DNA from: Pseudomonadota bacterium | GTDB taxonomy: Bacteria > Pseudomonadota > Gammaproteobacteria > Xanthomonadales > Xanthomonadaceae | Assembly (NCBI GenBank): GCA_023423605.1 | Contig: JAFAFF010000200.1 | Coordinates: 1-8,352 of the forward strand | Length of the DNA stretch: 8,352 nucleotides | Reading direction: 5' to 3' | Shown here: positions 1 through 5,855 of the stretch, piece after piece | How positions within the stretch are numbered: position 1 is the stretch's first letter | How the letters are laid out: each line of letters opens with the position of its first letter | Made by a program: the position numbers and the translations under genes | Notes under the pieces: model-generated | Database searches by the model: none | Seen by the model: only the letters and a program-made list of their open reading frames with translations | What the model was told of the DNA's origin: nothing

Positions 1-720
1 GAACAGTGGCAGCGCCTCGGCGCGCCGGTATTCGTGCGTGGCCAGCTGCGCAGCTATGCGCGCCTGCTGGGCGTGGATGTGGGCCAGATGCTGGAACAGG
101 CCCAGGTCGGTCCCATCGTGCCGCCCACCCTGGTCAGCCACACCCACACCCCGCGTGCCCGGCGCATCGCTGAAAGCCTGGGCCGCCGCCTGCTGTACGT
201 CGGCATCACCGCCGCGCTGGCGGTGCCGGTATGGTTCGCCACCCGCGGTCACCTGGACAACAACCAGGGGCCGAACACTGCTTCGCTGGACGTGATTCCG
301 GCCACCGTTGCGGTGGCACCGCCTGCGGATGGCGAGCAGGGCGGCGCGGCCCCGACGCAGGCGCCGGCCACCCAGAACCGTGCGCCGTCGGGCCCCTACA
401 TGGCGTCGCTGACGCCGGTTCCGCGTCCTGCCGCCGCCAGCCCTGTCGTGCCTGCCGGTGCACTGGCCCTGAAGTTCAACGGCGACAGCTGGGTGGAAAT
501 CACCGCGCCCGATGGTGGCACGGTGGAAAAGGCGCTGATCCCGGCGGGTCAGTCGCGCAGCTTTTCACCGGGCCAGGTGGGCCGCATCGTGCTGGGCAAC
601 GCCTCGCAGGTCGAGGTTCAGCAGAATGGCGCGATCATCGATCTGGGTCCGCATCGGCGAGCCAACGTCGCACGCTTTACGGTATCCTCTGACGGCTCCG
701 TGGTTCCTGCCTCGCACTGA
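1..720 (+). CDS. rodZ: RodZ-like helix-turn-helix/DUF4115 membrane protein, 5'-truncated by window edge
   Basis: The frame is open from base 1 and 239 residues are visible; the start codon and most of the N-terminal Cro/CI-type helix-turn-helix lie outside the window. Residues 3-26 (W..LGAPVFVRGQLRSYARLLGVD) match the last helices of the RodZ-type HTH. A basic stretch (PRARR, GRR) precedes one membrane segment at about residues 64-80 (LLYVGITAALAVPVWFA). A long Pro/Ala-rich periplasmic linker (about 90-152) leads to a compact beta domain at about 154-230 (LKFNGDSWVEIT, IPAGQSRSF, GRIVLGNA) of the DUF4115 type. In the family RodZ links the MreB cytoskeleton to the elongation machinery and maintains rod shape; that role is inferred here. 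The GTG at 34 is not a believable start because it falls inside the HTH. Its position upstream of yfgM-bamB-der agrees with rodZ (yfgA). Confidence 0.85.
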   Translation, partial: EQWQRLGAPVFVRGQLRSYARLLGVDVGQMLEQAQVGPIVPPTLVSHTHTPRARRIAESLGRRLLYVGITAALAVPVWFATRGHLDNNQGPNTASLDVIPATVAVAPPADGEQGGAAPTQAPATQNRAPSGPYMASLTPVPRPAAASPVVPAGALALKFNGDSWVEITAPDGGTVEKALIPAGQSRSFSPGQVGRIVLGNASQVEVQQNGAIIDLGPHRRANVARFTVSSDGSVVPASH

Positions 721-806
721 AGCGAAGCAGGGCGCGGCCTCCACAATTCCAATGAACAGTCCTCCCCGGCGAGCTAGCCTCCGGCACGGGCAGGGCGAGA
801 GTACGC

Positions 807-1445
807 ATGGCGATCGACGACCTGCTCGATGAGCACGAACAAAGTGAACGCGTCCGCAGCTGGCTGCGGAAGAATGGCCTGAGCATCCTCGGCGGCGTGG
901 TGATCGCCGTCGGCGCCATCGGCGGCTGGCAGTGGTGGCAGCAGGAGCACGGCAACAAGCTGGCTTCGGCCAACATCGAGTACCAGAAGGTGCTCAAGGG
1001 CATCCAGGACAGCAAGCTCGAAGATGCCGGCGTGGCGGTCAAGGCGCTAGACGCCGGCCCGTCCAACATCTATTCCGAGCTGGCCGCGCTGCAGCTGGCC
1101 AAGGCCCAGGTGGAAGCCGGCAGGAACGATGAAGCGCTGGCCACCCTGCGCGCGGTGAAGGTGGACGGCGACCTGAAGCGCGTGGTCGACCAGCGCATCG
1201 CGCGCCTGCTGGTAGCCACCGGCAAGGGCGACGAAGCCATCACGCTGCTGGGCGGTGCGACCGATCCGTCCGCGCTGGAGATCCATGGCGATGCGCTGAT
1301 GGCGCAGGGCAAGCGCGATGAAGCGCGTGGCCAGTACGAAAAGGCGCTGAAGACGCTCGATGTGGCAGCGCCCCAGCGGCGCCTGCTGGAAACCAAGTTG
1401 ATGGACGCCGGCGGCACGGTCGCGGCGACCGGGGAGACGGTGTAA
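807..1445 (+). CDS. yfgM: YfgM-family single-pass membrane TPR protein (ancillary SecYEG translocon subunit)
   Basis: This is a 212-residue protein. A short charged N-terminus (MAIDDLLDEHEQSERVRSWLRKN) precedes one membrane helix at about residues 24-44, ending in the aromatic WQWWQQE. The rest is Ala/Leu-rich helical sequence with TPR-like repeats at about 55-195 (LAALQLAKAQVEAGRNDEAL, LLVATGKGDEAI, DALMAQGKRDEARGQYEKAL). This is the TPR_21/YfgM layout: N-terminus in the cytoplasm, TPR domain in the periplasm. In E. coli YfgM associates with SecYEG and the chaperone PpiD and helps hand secreted proteins to periplasmic chaperones. The ATG at 807 is supported by an AG-rich ribosome-binding site (GAGAG, 797-801). 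The stop TAA overlaps the bamB ATG by one base (TAATG), so the two are probably translationally coupled. The function is a family-level assignment. Confidence 0.88.
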   Translation: MAIDDLLDEHEQSERVRSWLRKNGLSILGGVVIAVGAIGGWQWWQQEHGNKLASANIEYQKVLKGIQDSKLEDAGVAVKALDAGPSNIYSELAALQLAKAQVEAGRNDEALATLRAVKVDGDLKRVVDQRIARLLVATGKGDEAITLLGGATDPSALEIHGDALMAQGKRDEARGQYEKALKTLDVAAPQRRLLETKLMDAGGTVAATGETV

Positions 1446-2650
1446 TGGGTCAGATGGTCATCCTCAAGCGGGTTGCCACGGTTGCGATGCTTGGCGTGGC
1501 GCTGTCCGGCTGCAGCACGGTGAAGGGCTGGTTCGCCGGCAAGGACGCCGAAGCCAAGAAGCTGCAGGAACCGGCGGAGCTGGTGAAGTTCGAGCCGACC
1601 GTCAAGGTCGACAAGCTGTGGACGGTGAACCTGGGCAAGGGCGAGGACCGCATCGGCGTGCGCCAGGGCCCGGCCGTGGCTGATGGCCGCGTCTACGCCG
1701 CCGCCATTACCGGCGGTGTGCATGCCATCGATCTGCAGAGCGGCAAGAAGGTCTGGACCTACGAGCCGGCCAAGGAAAAGAAGAAGCCGAAGCTGCGCCT
1801 GTCCGGTGGTCCCGGCGTGGGCGAAGGGCTGGTGGTGGTCGGCACGCTGGATGGCCAGGTGATCGCGCTGGATGCCAACGATGGCAGCGAGAAGTGGCGC
1901 GCGAAGGTGCCCGGTGAAGTGATTTCCGCCCCGGCCATCGGCCAGGGCATGGTGTACGTGCGCAGCAACGATGGCCGCATCACCGCGTTCGACGTGGGCA
2001 ACGGCACCCAGCGCTGGTTCAACCCGCGCGAGCTGCCGGCGCTGACCGTGCGCGGCAACGCGCCGATCGTGCCGGGCCCGGGCGTGCTGTTCATCGGCAA
2101 CGACGACGGCAGCATCTCGGCACTGGCCGCCAATGACGGCCGTACCCTGTGGGACCAGGTGGTCGGCAACCCGGAAGGACGTACCGAACTGGATCGCATG
2201 GCCGATGTGGACGGCGCGCCGGTGCTGGAAGGCAGCACGCTGTACGCCAGCAGCTTCAAGAACCAGACCATGGCCATCGAAGGCCCGACCGGCCGCCCGC
2301 TGTGGGCGCGCGATCACGGCGGTGCCGGCGGTGTGGTGCTGTCGTCCTCGTACGCCATCGTCACCGACAACCAGGGCGGCGTGTTCGGCCTGGACAAGCA
2401 GAGCGGTACCGCCAGCTGGTCGCAGACCGGCCTGGCCCGCCGCCAGCTGACCGGGCCTGCGCTGCAGGGCGATTATGTGGTCGTCGGCGATTTCGACGGC
2501 TATGTGCACTGGTTGCAGCAATCCGACGGCGCCATGGCCGCCCGGGCAAAGACCGGCGGGACCGTAAAGGCCCAGCCGATAGTGGCCGACGGGGTGGTGC
2601 TGGTACAGAACGTCGAAGGCAAGCTGACCGCATTCCGGTTGGCCAATTAA
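1445..2650 (+). CDS. bamB: Outer-membrane assembly lipoprotein BamB (beta-propeller, BAM complex)
   Basis: The 401-residue protein starts with a lipoprotein signal peptide: basic K8-R9, a hydrophobic stretch, and lipobox L20-S21-G22-C23, with Cys23 the predicted lipidated residue. Eight PQQ/WD-like blades follow, seen as repeats ending in aliphatic-Asp-x-x-(S/D)G-x-x-x-W (for example [11 protein letters not shown] at 94-104, [11 protein letters not shown] at 141-151, [11 protein letters not shown] at 181-191). BamB binds BamA and helps insert beta-barrel proteins into the outer membrane. The loop L200-T-V202-R203-G and the D254-V-D256 motif line up with residues known in E. coli BamB to contact BamA, so that interface appears kept. 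GGGGAGA at 1431-1437, seven bases before the ATG, supports this start; the in-frame Met4 is an alternative. Length is near the usual 390-400 residues. der follows 16 bases later. Confidence 0.95.
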   Translation: MGQMVILKRVATVAMLGVALSGCSTVKGWFAGKDAEAKKLQEPAELVKFEPTVKVDKLWTVNLGKGEDRIGVRQGPAVADGRVYAAAITGGVHAIDLQSGKKVWTYEPAKEKKKPKLRLSGGPGVGEGLVVVGTLDGQVIALDANDGSEKWRAKVPGEVISAPAIGQGMVYVRSNDGRITAFDVGNGTQRWFNPRELPALTVRGNAPIVPGPGVLFIGNDDGSISALAANDGRTLWDQVVGNPEGRTELDRMADVDGAPVLEGSTLYASSFKNQTMAIEGPTGRPLWARDHGGAGGVVLSSSYAIVTDNQGGVFGLDKQSGTASWSQTGLARRQLTGPALQGDYVVVGDFDGYVHWLQQSDGAMAARAKTGGTVKAQPIVADGVVLVQNVEGKLTAFRLAN

Positions 2651-2666
2651 TTCTGGAGTAAACGCG

Positions 2667-4064
2667 ATGCTGCCCCTGGTCGCCCTGGTCGGACGGCCGA
2701 ATGTCGGCAAGTCCACAATCTTCAATGCGCTTACCCGTACCCGTGACGCCCTGGTCCATGACCAGCCCGGCGTGACCCGGGATCGCAACTACGGTGTCTG
2801 TCGCCTGGACGAGGACAACCCGTTCCTCATCGTGGACACCGGCGGCATCGCCGAGCAGGAAGAAGGCCTGGCCGGCGCCACGGCGCGCCAGGCCCGTGCC
2901 GCCGCCGCCGAAGCGGACCTCATCCTGTTCGTGGTGGATGCGCGCGACGGCACCTCCGCGCTGGACGATGAAATCCTCGCGTGGCTGCGCAAGCTGTCGC
3001 GTCCGACACTGCTGCTGATCAACAAGATCGACGGCACCGACGAGGATGCCGTGCGTTCGGAGTTCGCCCGTTACGGCTTCGGCGAGATGCTCACCGTATC
3101 GGCCGCCCACCGCCAGGGCCTGGACGATCTGCTGGATGAGATCGTGCAGCGCCTGCCCGAAGAGGGCACCACCGAGGAACTGGACAGCGATCCCGGCCGC
3201 GTGCGCATTGCCTTCGTCGGCCGCCCGAACGTGGGCAAGTCCACGCTGGTCAACCGCATCCTCGGCGAGGAACGGATGATCGCCTCCGAAGTGCCGGGTA
3301 CCACGCGCGATTCGATCGCGGTGGACCTGGAGCGCGATGGCCGCCAGTACCGGCTGATCGACACCGCTGGCCTGCGTCGCAAGGCGCGCGTGGATGAGGC
3401 GGTGGAAAAATTTTCCGTGGTGAAGACACTGCAGGCCATCGAGCAGTGCCAGGTGGCGGTGCTGATGCTGGATGCCCACGAAGGCGTCACCGACCAGGAC
3501 GCCAGCGTGCTGGGCGCGGTGCTGGATGCCGGACGGGCGCTGGTCATCGCCATCAACAAGTGGGACGGGCTGACCGACTACCAGCGCGAGCAGGCGGAAA
3601 CGCGGCTGTCGTTGAAGCTGGGCTTCGTGCCGTGGGCCGAATCGGTGCGCATTTCGGCCATGCACGGCTCCGGCCTGCGTGAGCTGTTCCGGGCAGTGCA
3701 TCGCGCGCATGCCTCGGCGAACCATGAGTTCAGCACCAGCGAAGTCAACAAGGCGCTGGAAGTGGCGTATGAGAGCAACCCGCCGCCGAGCATCCGCGGG
3801 CATGTGTCCAAGCTGCGCTACGTGCATCCGGGCGGCGCGAATCCGCCGACGTTCATCGTGCACGGCACGCGCCTGAAGGAGCTGCCGGAATCGTACAAGC
3901 GCTATCTGGAGAACTTCTTCCGCAAGCGCTTCAAGCTGGTGGGCACGCCGGTGCAGTTCATCTTCCGCGAGGGCGCCAACCCCTACGAAGGCAAGAAGAA
4001 CGTGCTCACCGAACGCCAGGTGAAGGCCAAGCGCCGCCTGATGAAGCACGTCAAGGGACGCTGA
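2667..4064 (+). CDS. der: Ribosome biogenesis GTPase Der (EngA), two tandem GTPase domains
   Basis: This 465-residue protein carries two complete GTPase domains and a C-terminal KH-like domain. Domain 1: P-loop GRPNVGKS (9-16), switch GVTRDR (35-40), DTGG (57-60), NKID (119-122), SAA (145-147). Domain 2: GRPNVGKS (185-192), PGTTRD (210-215), DTAG (232-235), NKWD (297-300), SAM (330-332). The KH-like part spans about 355-440 and the tail is strongly basic ([13 protein letters not shown]). Der acts in the cytoplasm in maturation of the 50S ribosomal subunit and is essential in most bacteria. All G motifs are intact and the length is normal. A GGAG Shine-Dalgarno at 2655-2658, eight bases before the ATG, fixes the start. 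Its place after bamB is conserved in many Gammaproteobacteria. A repeat block begins 14 bases after the stop codon. Confidence 0.98.
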   Translation: MLPLVALVGRPNVGKSTIFNALTRTRDALVHDQPGVTRDRNYGVCRLDEDNPFLIVDTGGIAEQEEGLAGATARQARAAAAEADLILFVVDARDGTSALDDEILAWLRKLSRPTLLLINKIDGTDEDAVRSEFARYGFGEMLTVSAAHRQGLDDLLDEIVQRLPEEGTTEELDSDPGRVRIAFVGRPNVGKSTLVNRILGEERMIASEVPGTTRDSIAVDLERDGRQYRLIDTAGLRRKARVDEAVEKFSVVKTLQAIEQCQVAVLMLDAHEGVTDQDASVLGAVLDAGRALVIAINKWDGLTDYQREQAETRLSLKLGFVPWAESVRISAMHGSGLRELFRAVHRAHASANHEFSTSEVNKALEVAYESNPPPSIRGHVSKLRYVHPGGANPPTFIVHGTRLKELPESYKRYLENFFRKRFKLVGTPVQFIFREGANPYEGKKNVLTERQVKAKRRLMKHVKGR

Positions 4065-4078
4065 CGGTGGTGGGGCTG

Positions 4079-4180
4079 ATGGTGGGTGGAAGTGATGGTT
4101 GGTGAGTTTATGGTGAGTGAGTTTGATGGTGGATGGGATTGATGGTGGGTGCGATTGATGGTGGATGGGATTGATGGTGG
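4079..4180 (+). repeat. 15-16 bp G/T-rich tandem array downstream of der (left array)
   Basis: Seven units with core ATGGTGG(G/A)TG start at 4079, 4094, 4110, 4126, 4142, 4158 and 4174, giving spacings of 15, 16, 16, 16, 16 and 16. The last units alternate GGTGGATG and GGTGGGTG, which creates a 32-bp higher-order period. The first units are more diverged (ATGGTTGGTG, ATGGTGAGTG). The + strand is rich in G and T. On the - strand the repeat contains no stop trinucleotide, so long minus-strand open frames here are artefacts. Confidence 0.9.
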
Positions 4181-4250
4181 GTGACGACCGTTGGTCGTCA
4201 CGCTCCGGCCGCACCCTTGAAGCGTGACGACCAACGGTCGTCACCCACCA
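4175..4250. repeat. Perfect 30-bp inverted repeat with self-palindromic arms
   Basis: The arm at 4175-4204 is the exact reverse complement of 4221-4250, with a 16-nt spacer (4205-4220). Inside each arm lies a 21-nt hairpin with 9-bp perfect stems GTGACGACC and GGTCGTCAC: 4181-4201 (loop GTT) and 4224-4244 (loop AAC). The block could fold as two small hairpins or one long stem. The same 21-nt palindrome recurs three times after the antiporter gene. It may act as a transcription terminator or mRNA-end stabiliser, but no T-run follows, so this is not a classical intrinsic terminator. Confidence 0.93.
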
Positions 4251-4437
4251 GATCCAGCTTCACCCACCAGATCCAGCTTCACCCACCAGATCCAGCTTCA
4301 CCCACCAGATCCAGGCTTCACCCACCAGATCCAGCTTCACCCATCAGCTCCAGGCTTCATCCATCAGCTCCAGACTTCACCCACCAGATCCAGACTTCAT
4401 CCATCAGCTCCAGGCTTCATCCATCAGCTCCAGGCTG
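4242..4437 (+). repeat. Ten-unit 19-20 bp C/A-rich tandem array upstream of moeB (right array)
   Basis: Ten units start at 4242, 4261, 4280, 4299, 4319, 4338, 4358, 4378, 4398 and 4418. A partial unit follows from 4438. Two variants occur: CACCCACCAGATCCAG-type, mainly in the first five units, and CATCCATCAGCTCCAG-type, mainly in the last five. Units end in CTT, GCTT or ACTT, which explains the 19 or 20 bp lengths. The start CACCCACCA is the reverse complement of the TGGTGGGTG core of the left array. The block looks like a minisatellite that could vary in copy number. The + strand has no stop trinucleotides, so it is open in all three frames without being coding. Confidence 0.93.
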
Positions 4438-4474
4438 CATCCAGGCTGCGGTAGCCGGCCAGCGCCCGGCCCCC

Positions 4475-4480
4475 GATAAT
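4475..4480 (+). promoter_or_regulatory. Candidate -10 box for a leaderless moeB transcript
   Basis: GATAAT matches the sigma-70 -10 consensus at five of six positions. It ends six bases before the moeB ATG at 4487, so a start site at normal distance would fall on or next to the A of the ATG. No Shine-Dalgarno sequence is visible between the repeat array and the ATG, as expected for a leaderless mRNA. No clear -35 hexamer is seen 16-18 bases upstream, so the call is tentative. Confidence 0.45.
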
Positions 4481-4486
4481 GCGTTC

Positions 4487-5626
4487 ATGAGCATCAAAGA
4501 GCTGCCGCCCCACCAGGTTCGCGAACGTCTGGCCCATGGTGCCGTGCTGATCGATGTGCGCGAGGCGCATGAGCGTCTCGGAGGCATGGCCGAAGGGGCC
4601 CGCGGCATCGCCATGGGCGAACTGCAGGCCGACCCCGGCGCACACCTGCCGGGCCGGCAGCAGGAAATCCTGCTGATCTGCCAGACCGGCAGACGCTCCT
4701 CCGATACCGCCCGTTTCCTGCTGGACGCCGGCTATGCCGACGTCGCCTCCGTTGCCGGTGGCACGGCGGCATGGCGCGCGCAAGGCCTGCCGCTGGTACA
4801 GCCGCAAGCCAGCGCCGCCGAACGCGATTTCCATGACCGTTACGCACGGCACATGCTGCTGCCGCAGGTGGGCGAGGCCGGCCAGCGCAGGTTGCAGCGC
4901 TCGCGCGTGCTGGTCCTGGGCGCGGGTGGCCTGGGCTCGCCGGCCGGCTTCTATCTGGCCGCGGCCGGCGTGGGGAACCTGCGCTTTGTCGATGATGACC
5001 GCGTGGAACGCAGCAACCTGCATCGACAGATCGTCCATACCGAAGCCGGCGTCGGCTCGCTCAAGGTGGATTCCATGCGCGAGCGGCTGCTTGCGCTCAA
5101 TCCGGGTATCCAGGTCGAAACGGTCGCCGAGCGCGCCACATCGGCCAATATCGACACGCTGCTGGACGGTGTCGATGTGGTGCTGGACGGCTCGGACAAT
5201 TTTCCCCTGCGCTATCTGCTCAACGATGCCTGCGTCAAGCACGCCAGACCACTGGTCTACGCCGCCATCGAGCGTTTCGACGGCCAGGTCAGCGTGTTCG
5301 ATGCCGGCCGCCAGCGGGGTGTCGCACCGTGTTACCGCTGCCTGTTTCCCGAACCACCGCCGCCGGAATTCGCGCCCAGTTGTTCCGAAGCCGGTGTGCT
5401 GGGGGTACTGCCGGGGCTGGCGGGAGTGATGCAGGCCACCGAGGTGTTGAAGCTGCTGCTGGGCATCGGTGAGCCGCTGGTTGGCCGCCTGCTGCGCTTC
5501 GACGCGCTGGGAATGCGCTTCCGGGAAACGCGGATCGCACCGGATCCGCAGTGCCCGGTGTGCGCCCCGGGTGTCCCGTTTCCGGGGTACATCGATTACG
5601 CCGCCTTCTGCCGAACCACCACGTAG
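4487..5626 (+). CDS. moeB: Rhodanese-MoeB fusion: sulfur-carrier adenylyltransferase (MoeB/ThiF family)
   Basis: This is a 379-residue protein. Residues 4-103 form a rhodanese domain with VLIDVREAHE (20-29) and active-site loop C65-QTGRRS; Cys65 is the likely persulfide carrier. Residues about 112-379 form an E1-like adenylating domain: nucleotide loop GAGGLGSP (145-152), VDDD (168-171), SNLHRQ (176-181), K193, and DGSDNF (234-239). C282-x-x-C285 and C356-x-x-C359 are the structural zinc site, and Cys299 in SCSEAGVLG aligns with the conserved MoeB/ThiF/MOCS3 cysteine. Such enzymes adenylate the C-terminal Gly-Gly of a ubiquitin-like sulfur carrier (MoaD or ThiS type); the rhodanese may supply the sulfur. 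No MoaD, ThiS or other molybdopterin or thiamine gene is adjacent, so the partner is unknown. I chose ATG 4487 because the rhodanese domain begins right after it and upstream sequence is only repeats. The TAG stop lies inside a SMAG element. Confidence 0.93.
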   Translation: MSIKELPPHQVRERLAHGAVLIDVREAHERLGGMAEGARGIAMGELQADPGAHLPGRQQEILLICQTGRRSSDTARFLLDAGYADVASVAGGTAAWRAQGLPLVQPQASAAERDFHDRYARHMLLPQVGEAGQRRLQRSRVLVLGAGGLGSPAGFYLAAAGVGNLRFVDDDRVERSNLHRQIVHTEAGVGSLKVDSMRERLLALNPGIQVETVAERATSANIDTLLDGVDVVLDGSDNFPLRYLLNDACVKHARPLVYAAIERFDGQVSVFDAGRQRGVAPCYRCLFPEPPPPEFAPSCSEAGVLGVLPGLAGVMQATEVLKLLLGIGEPLVGRLLRFDALGMRFRETRIAPDPQCPVCAPGVPFPGYIDYAAFCRTTT

Positions 5627-5683
5627 AGCGGGGCTCTGCCCCGCTGCGCGGTAATGCCCAAGCCGGGCAGAGCCCGGCTCTAC
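5623..5683. repeat. SMAG (GTAG) REP-like dimer 1, overlapping the moeB stop codon
   Basis: The element at 5623-5645 is GTAG plus an 8-bp hairpin (AGCGGGGC / GCCCCGCT, loop TCT). A second, in reverse orientation at 5661-5683, has stem AGCCGGGC / GCCCGGCT and ends in CTAC. The two GTAGs point outward and a 15-nt spacer lies between. The TAG of the first GTAG is the moeB stop codon (5624-5626). The structure matches SMAG elements of Stenotrophomonas. It may also protect or end the moeB mRNA, though no T-run is present. Confidence 0.92.
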
Positions 5684-5696
5684 GCCGCGCTGTCAG

Positions 5697-5757
5697 GTAG
5701 AGCGGGGCTCTGCCCCGCTGCGCGGTACGCTTCCAGCCGGGCAGAGCCCGGCTCTAC
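5697..5757. repeat. SMAG (GTAG) REP-like dimer 2
   Basis: Elements at 5697-5719 (forward) and 5735-5757 (reverse) are identical to the two elements of dimer 1, 74 bp further on. The 15-nt spacers share their first eight bases (GCGCGGTA) and then differ, which suggests a local duplication of the whole dimer followed by drift in the unpaired part. Confidence 0.92.
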
Positions 5758-5773
5758 AATGCTGCGTTCCATC

Positions 5774-5796
5774 AGCCGGGCAGAGCCCGGCTCTAC
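5774..5796 (-). repeat. Single SMAG element, reverse orientation
   Basis: This 23-nt hairpin (AGCCGGGC / GCCCGGCT, loop AGA, then CTAC) is identical to the reverse-oriented members of both dimers and has no partner of its own. It lies 60 bases before the antiporter start codon. The dimers and this element fill most of the moeB-antiporter gap. Confidence 0.92.
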
Positions 5797-5843
5797 CGCT
5801 TGCCTTGCGTCTTGCCCTATCGTGGGCGGCATCGATGTGCGAC

Positions 5844-5848
5844 GGGAA
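5844..5848 (+). promoter_or_regulatory. Ribosome-binding site deciding the antiporter start
   Basis: GGGAA lies seven bases before the ATG at 5856, a normal Shine-Dalgarno distance. The in-frame ATG at 5835 and TTG at 5805 have only weaker GGGCGG-like or no such sequence upstream. This favours 5856. Confidence 0.6.
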
Positions 5849-5855
5849 ACGCCTG

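Noticed and set aside
721..806. Separate promoter or small gene between rodZ and yfgM.
   Set aside because: The gap of 86 bases shows only the yfgM ribosome-binding site. No convincing promoter hexamers or open frame with its own start were seen.
2361..4244. 627-codon minus-strand open frame across bamB, der and the left array.
   Set aside because: It is antisense to two conserved genes with intact motifs and starts inside the palindrome. High GC content and a stop-poor array explain it.
4181..4244. Classical intrinsic terminator for der.
   Set aside because: The hairpins are strong but no T-run follows either stem. Rho-dependent or REP-like effects remain possible.
4181..4486. 102-codon in-frame extension of moeB starting at a GTG inside the palindrome.
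   Set aside because: The right array has no stop trinucleotide on the + strand, so any frame stays open. The unit length of 19-20 bp shifts the repeat frame and the encoded peptide (HQIQLHPPDP-like) is not domain-like.
5800..5855. Sigma-70 promoter for the antiporter (TTGCCT with TATCGT).
   Set aside because: The two hexamers are only 12 bases apart, and no better pair with 16-18 bp spacing was found.
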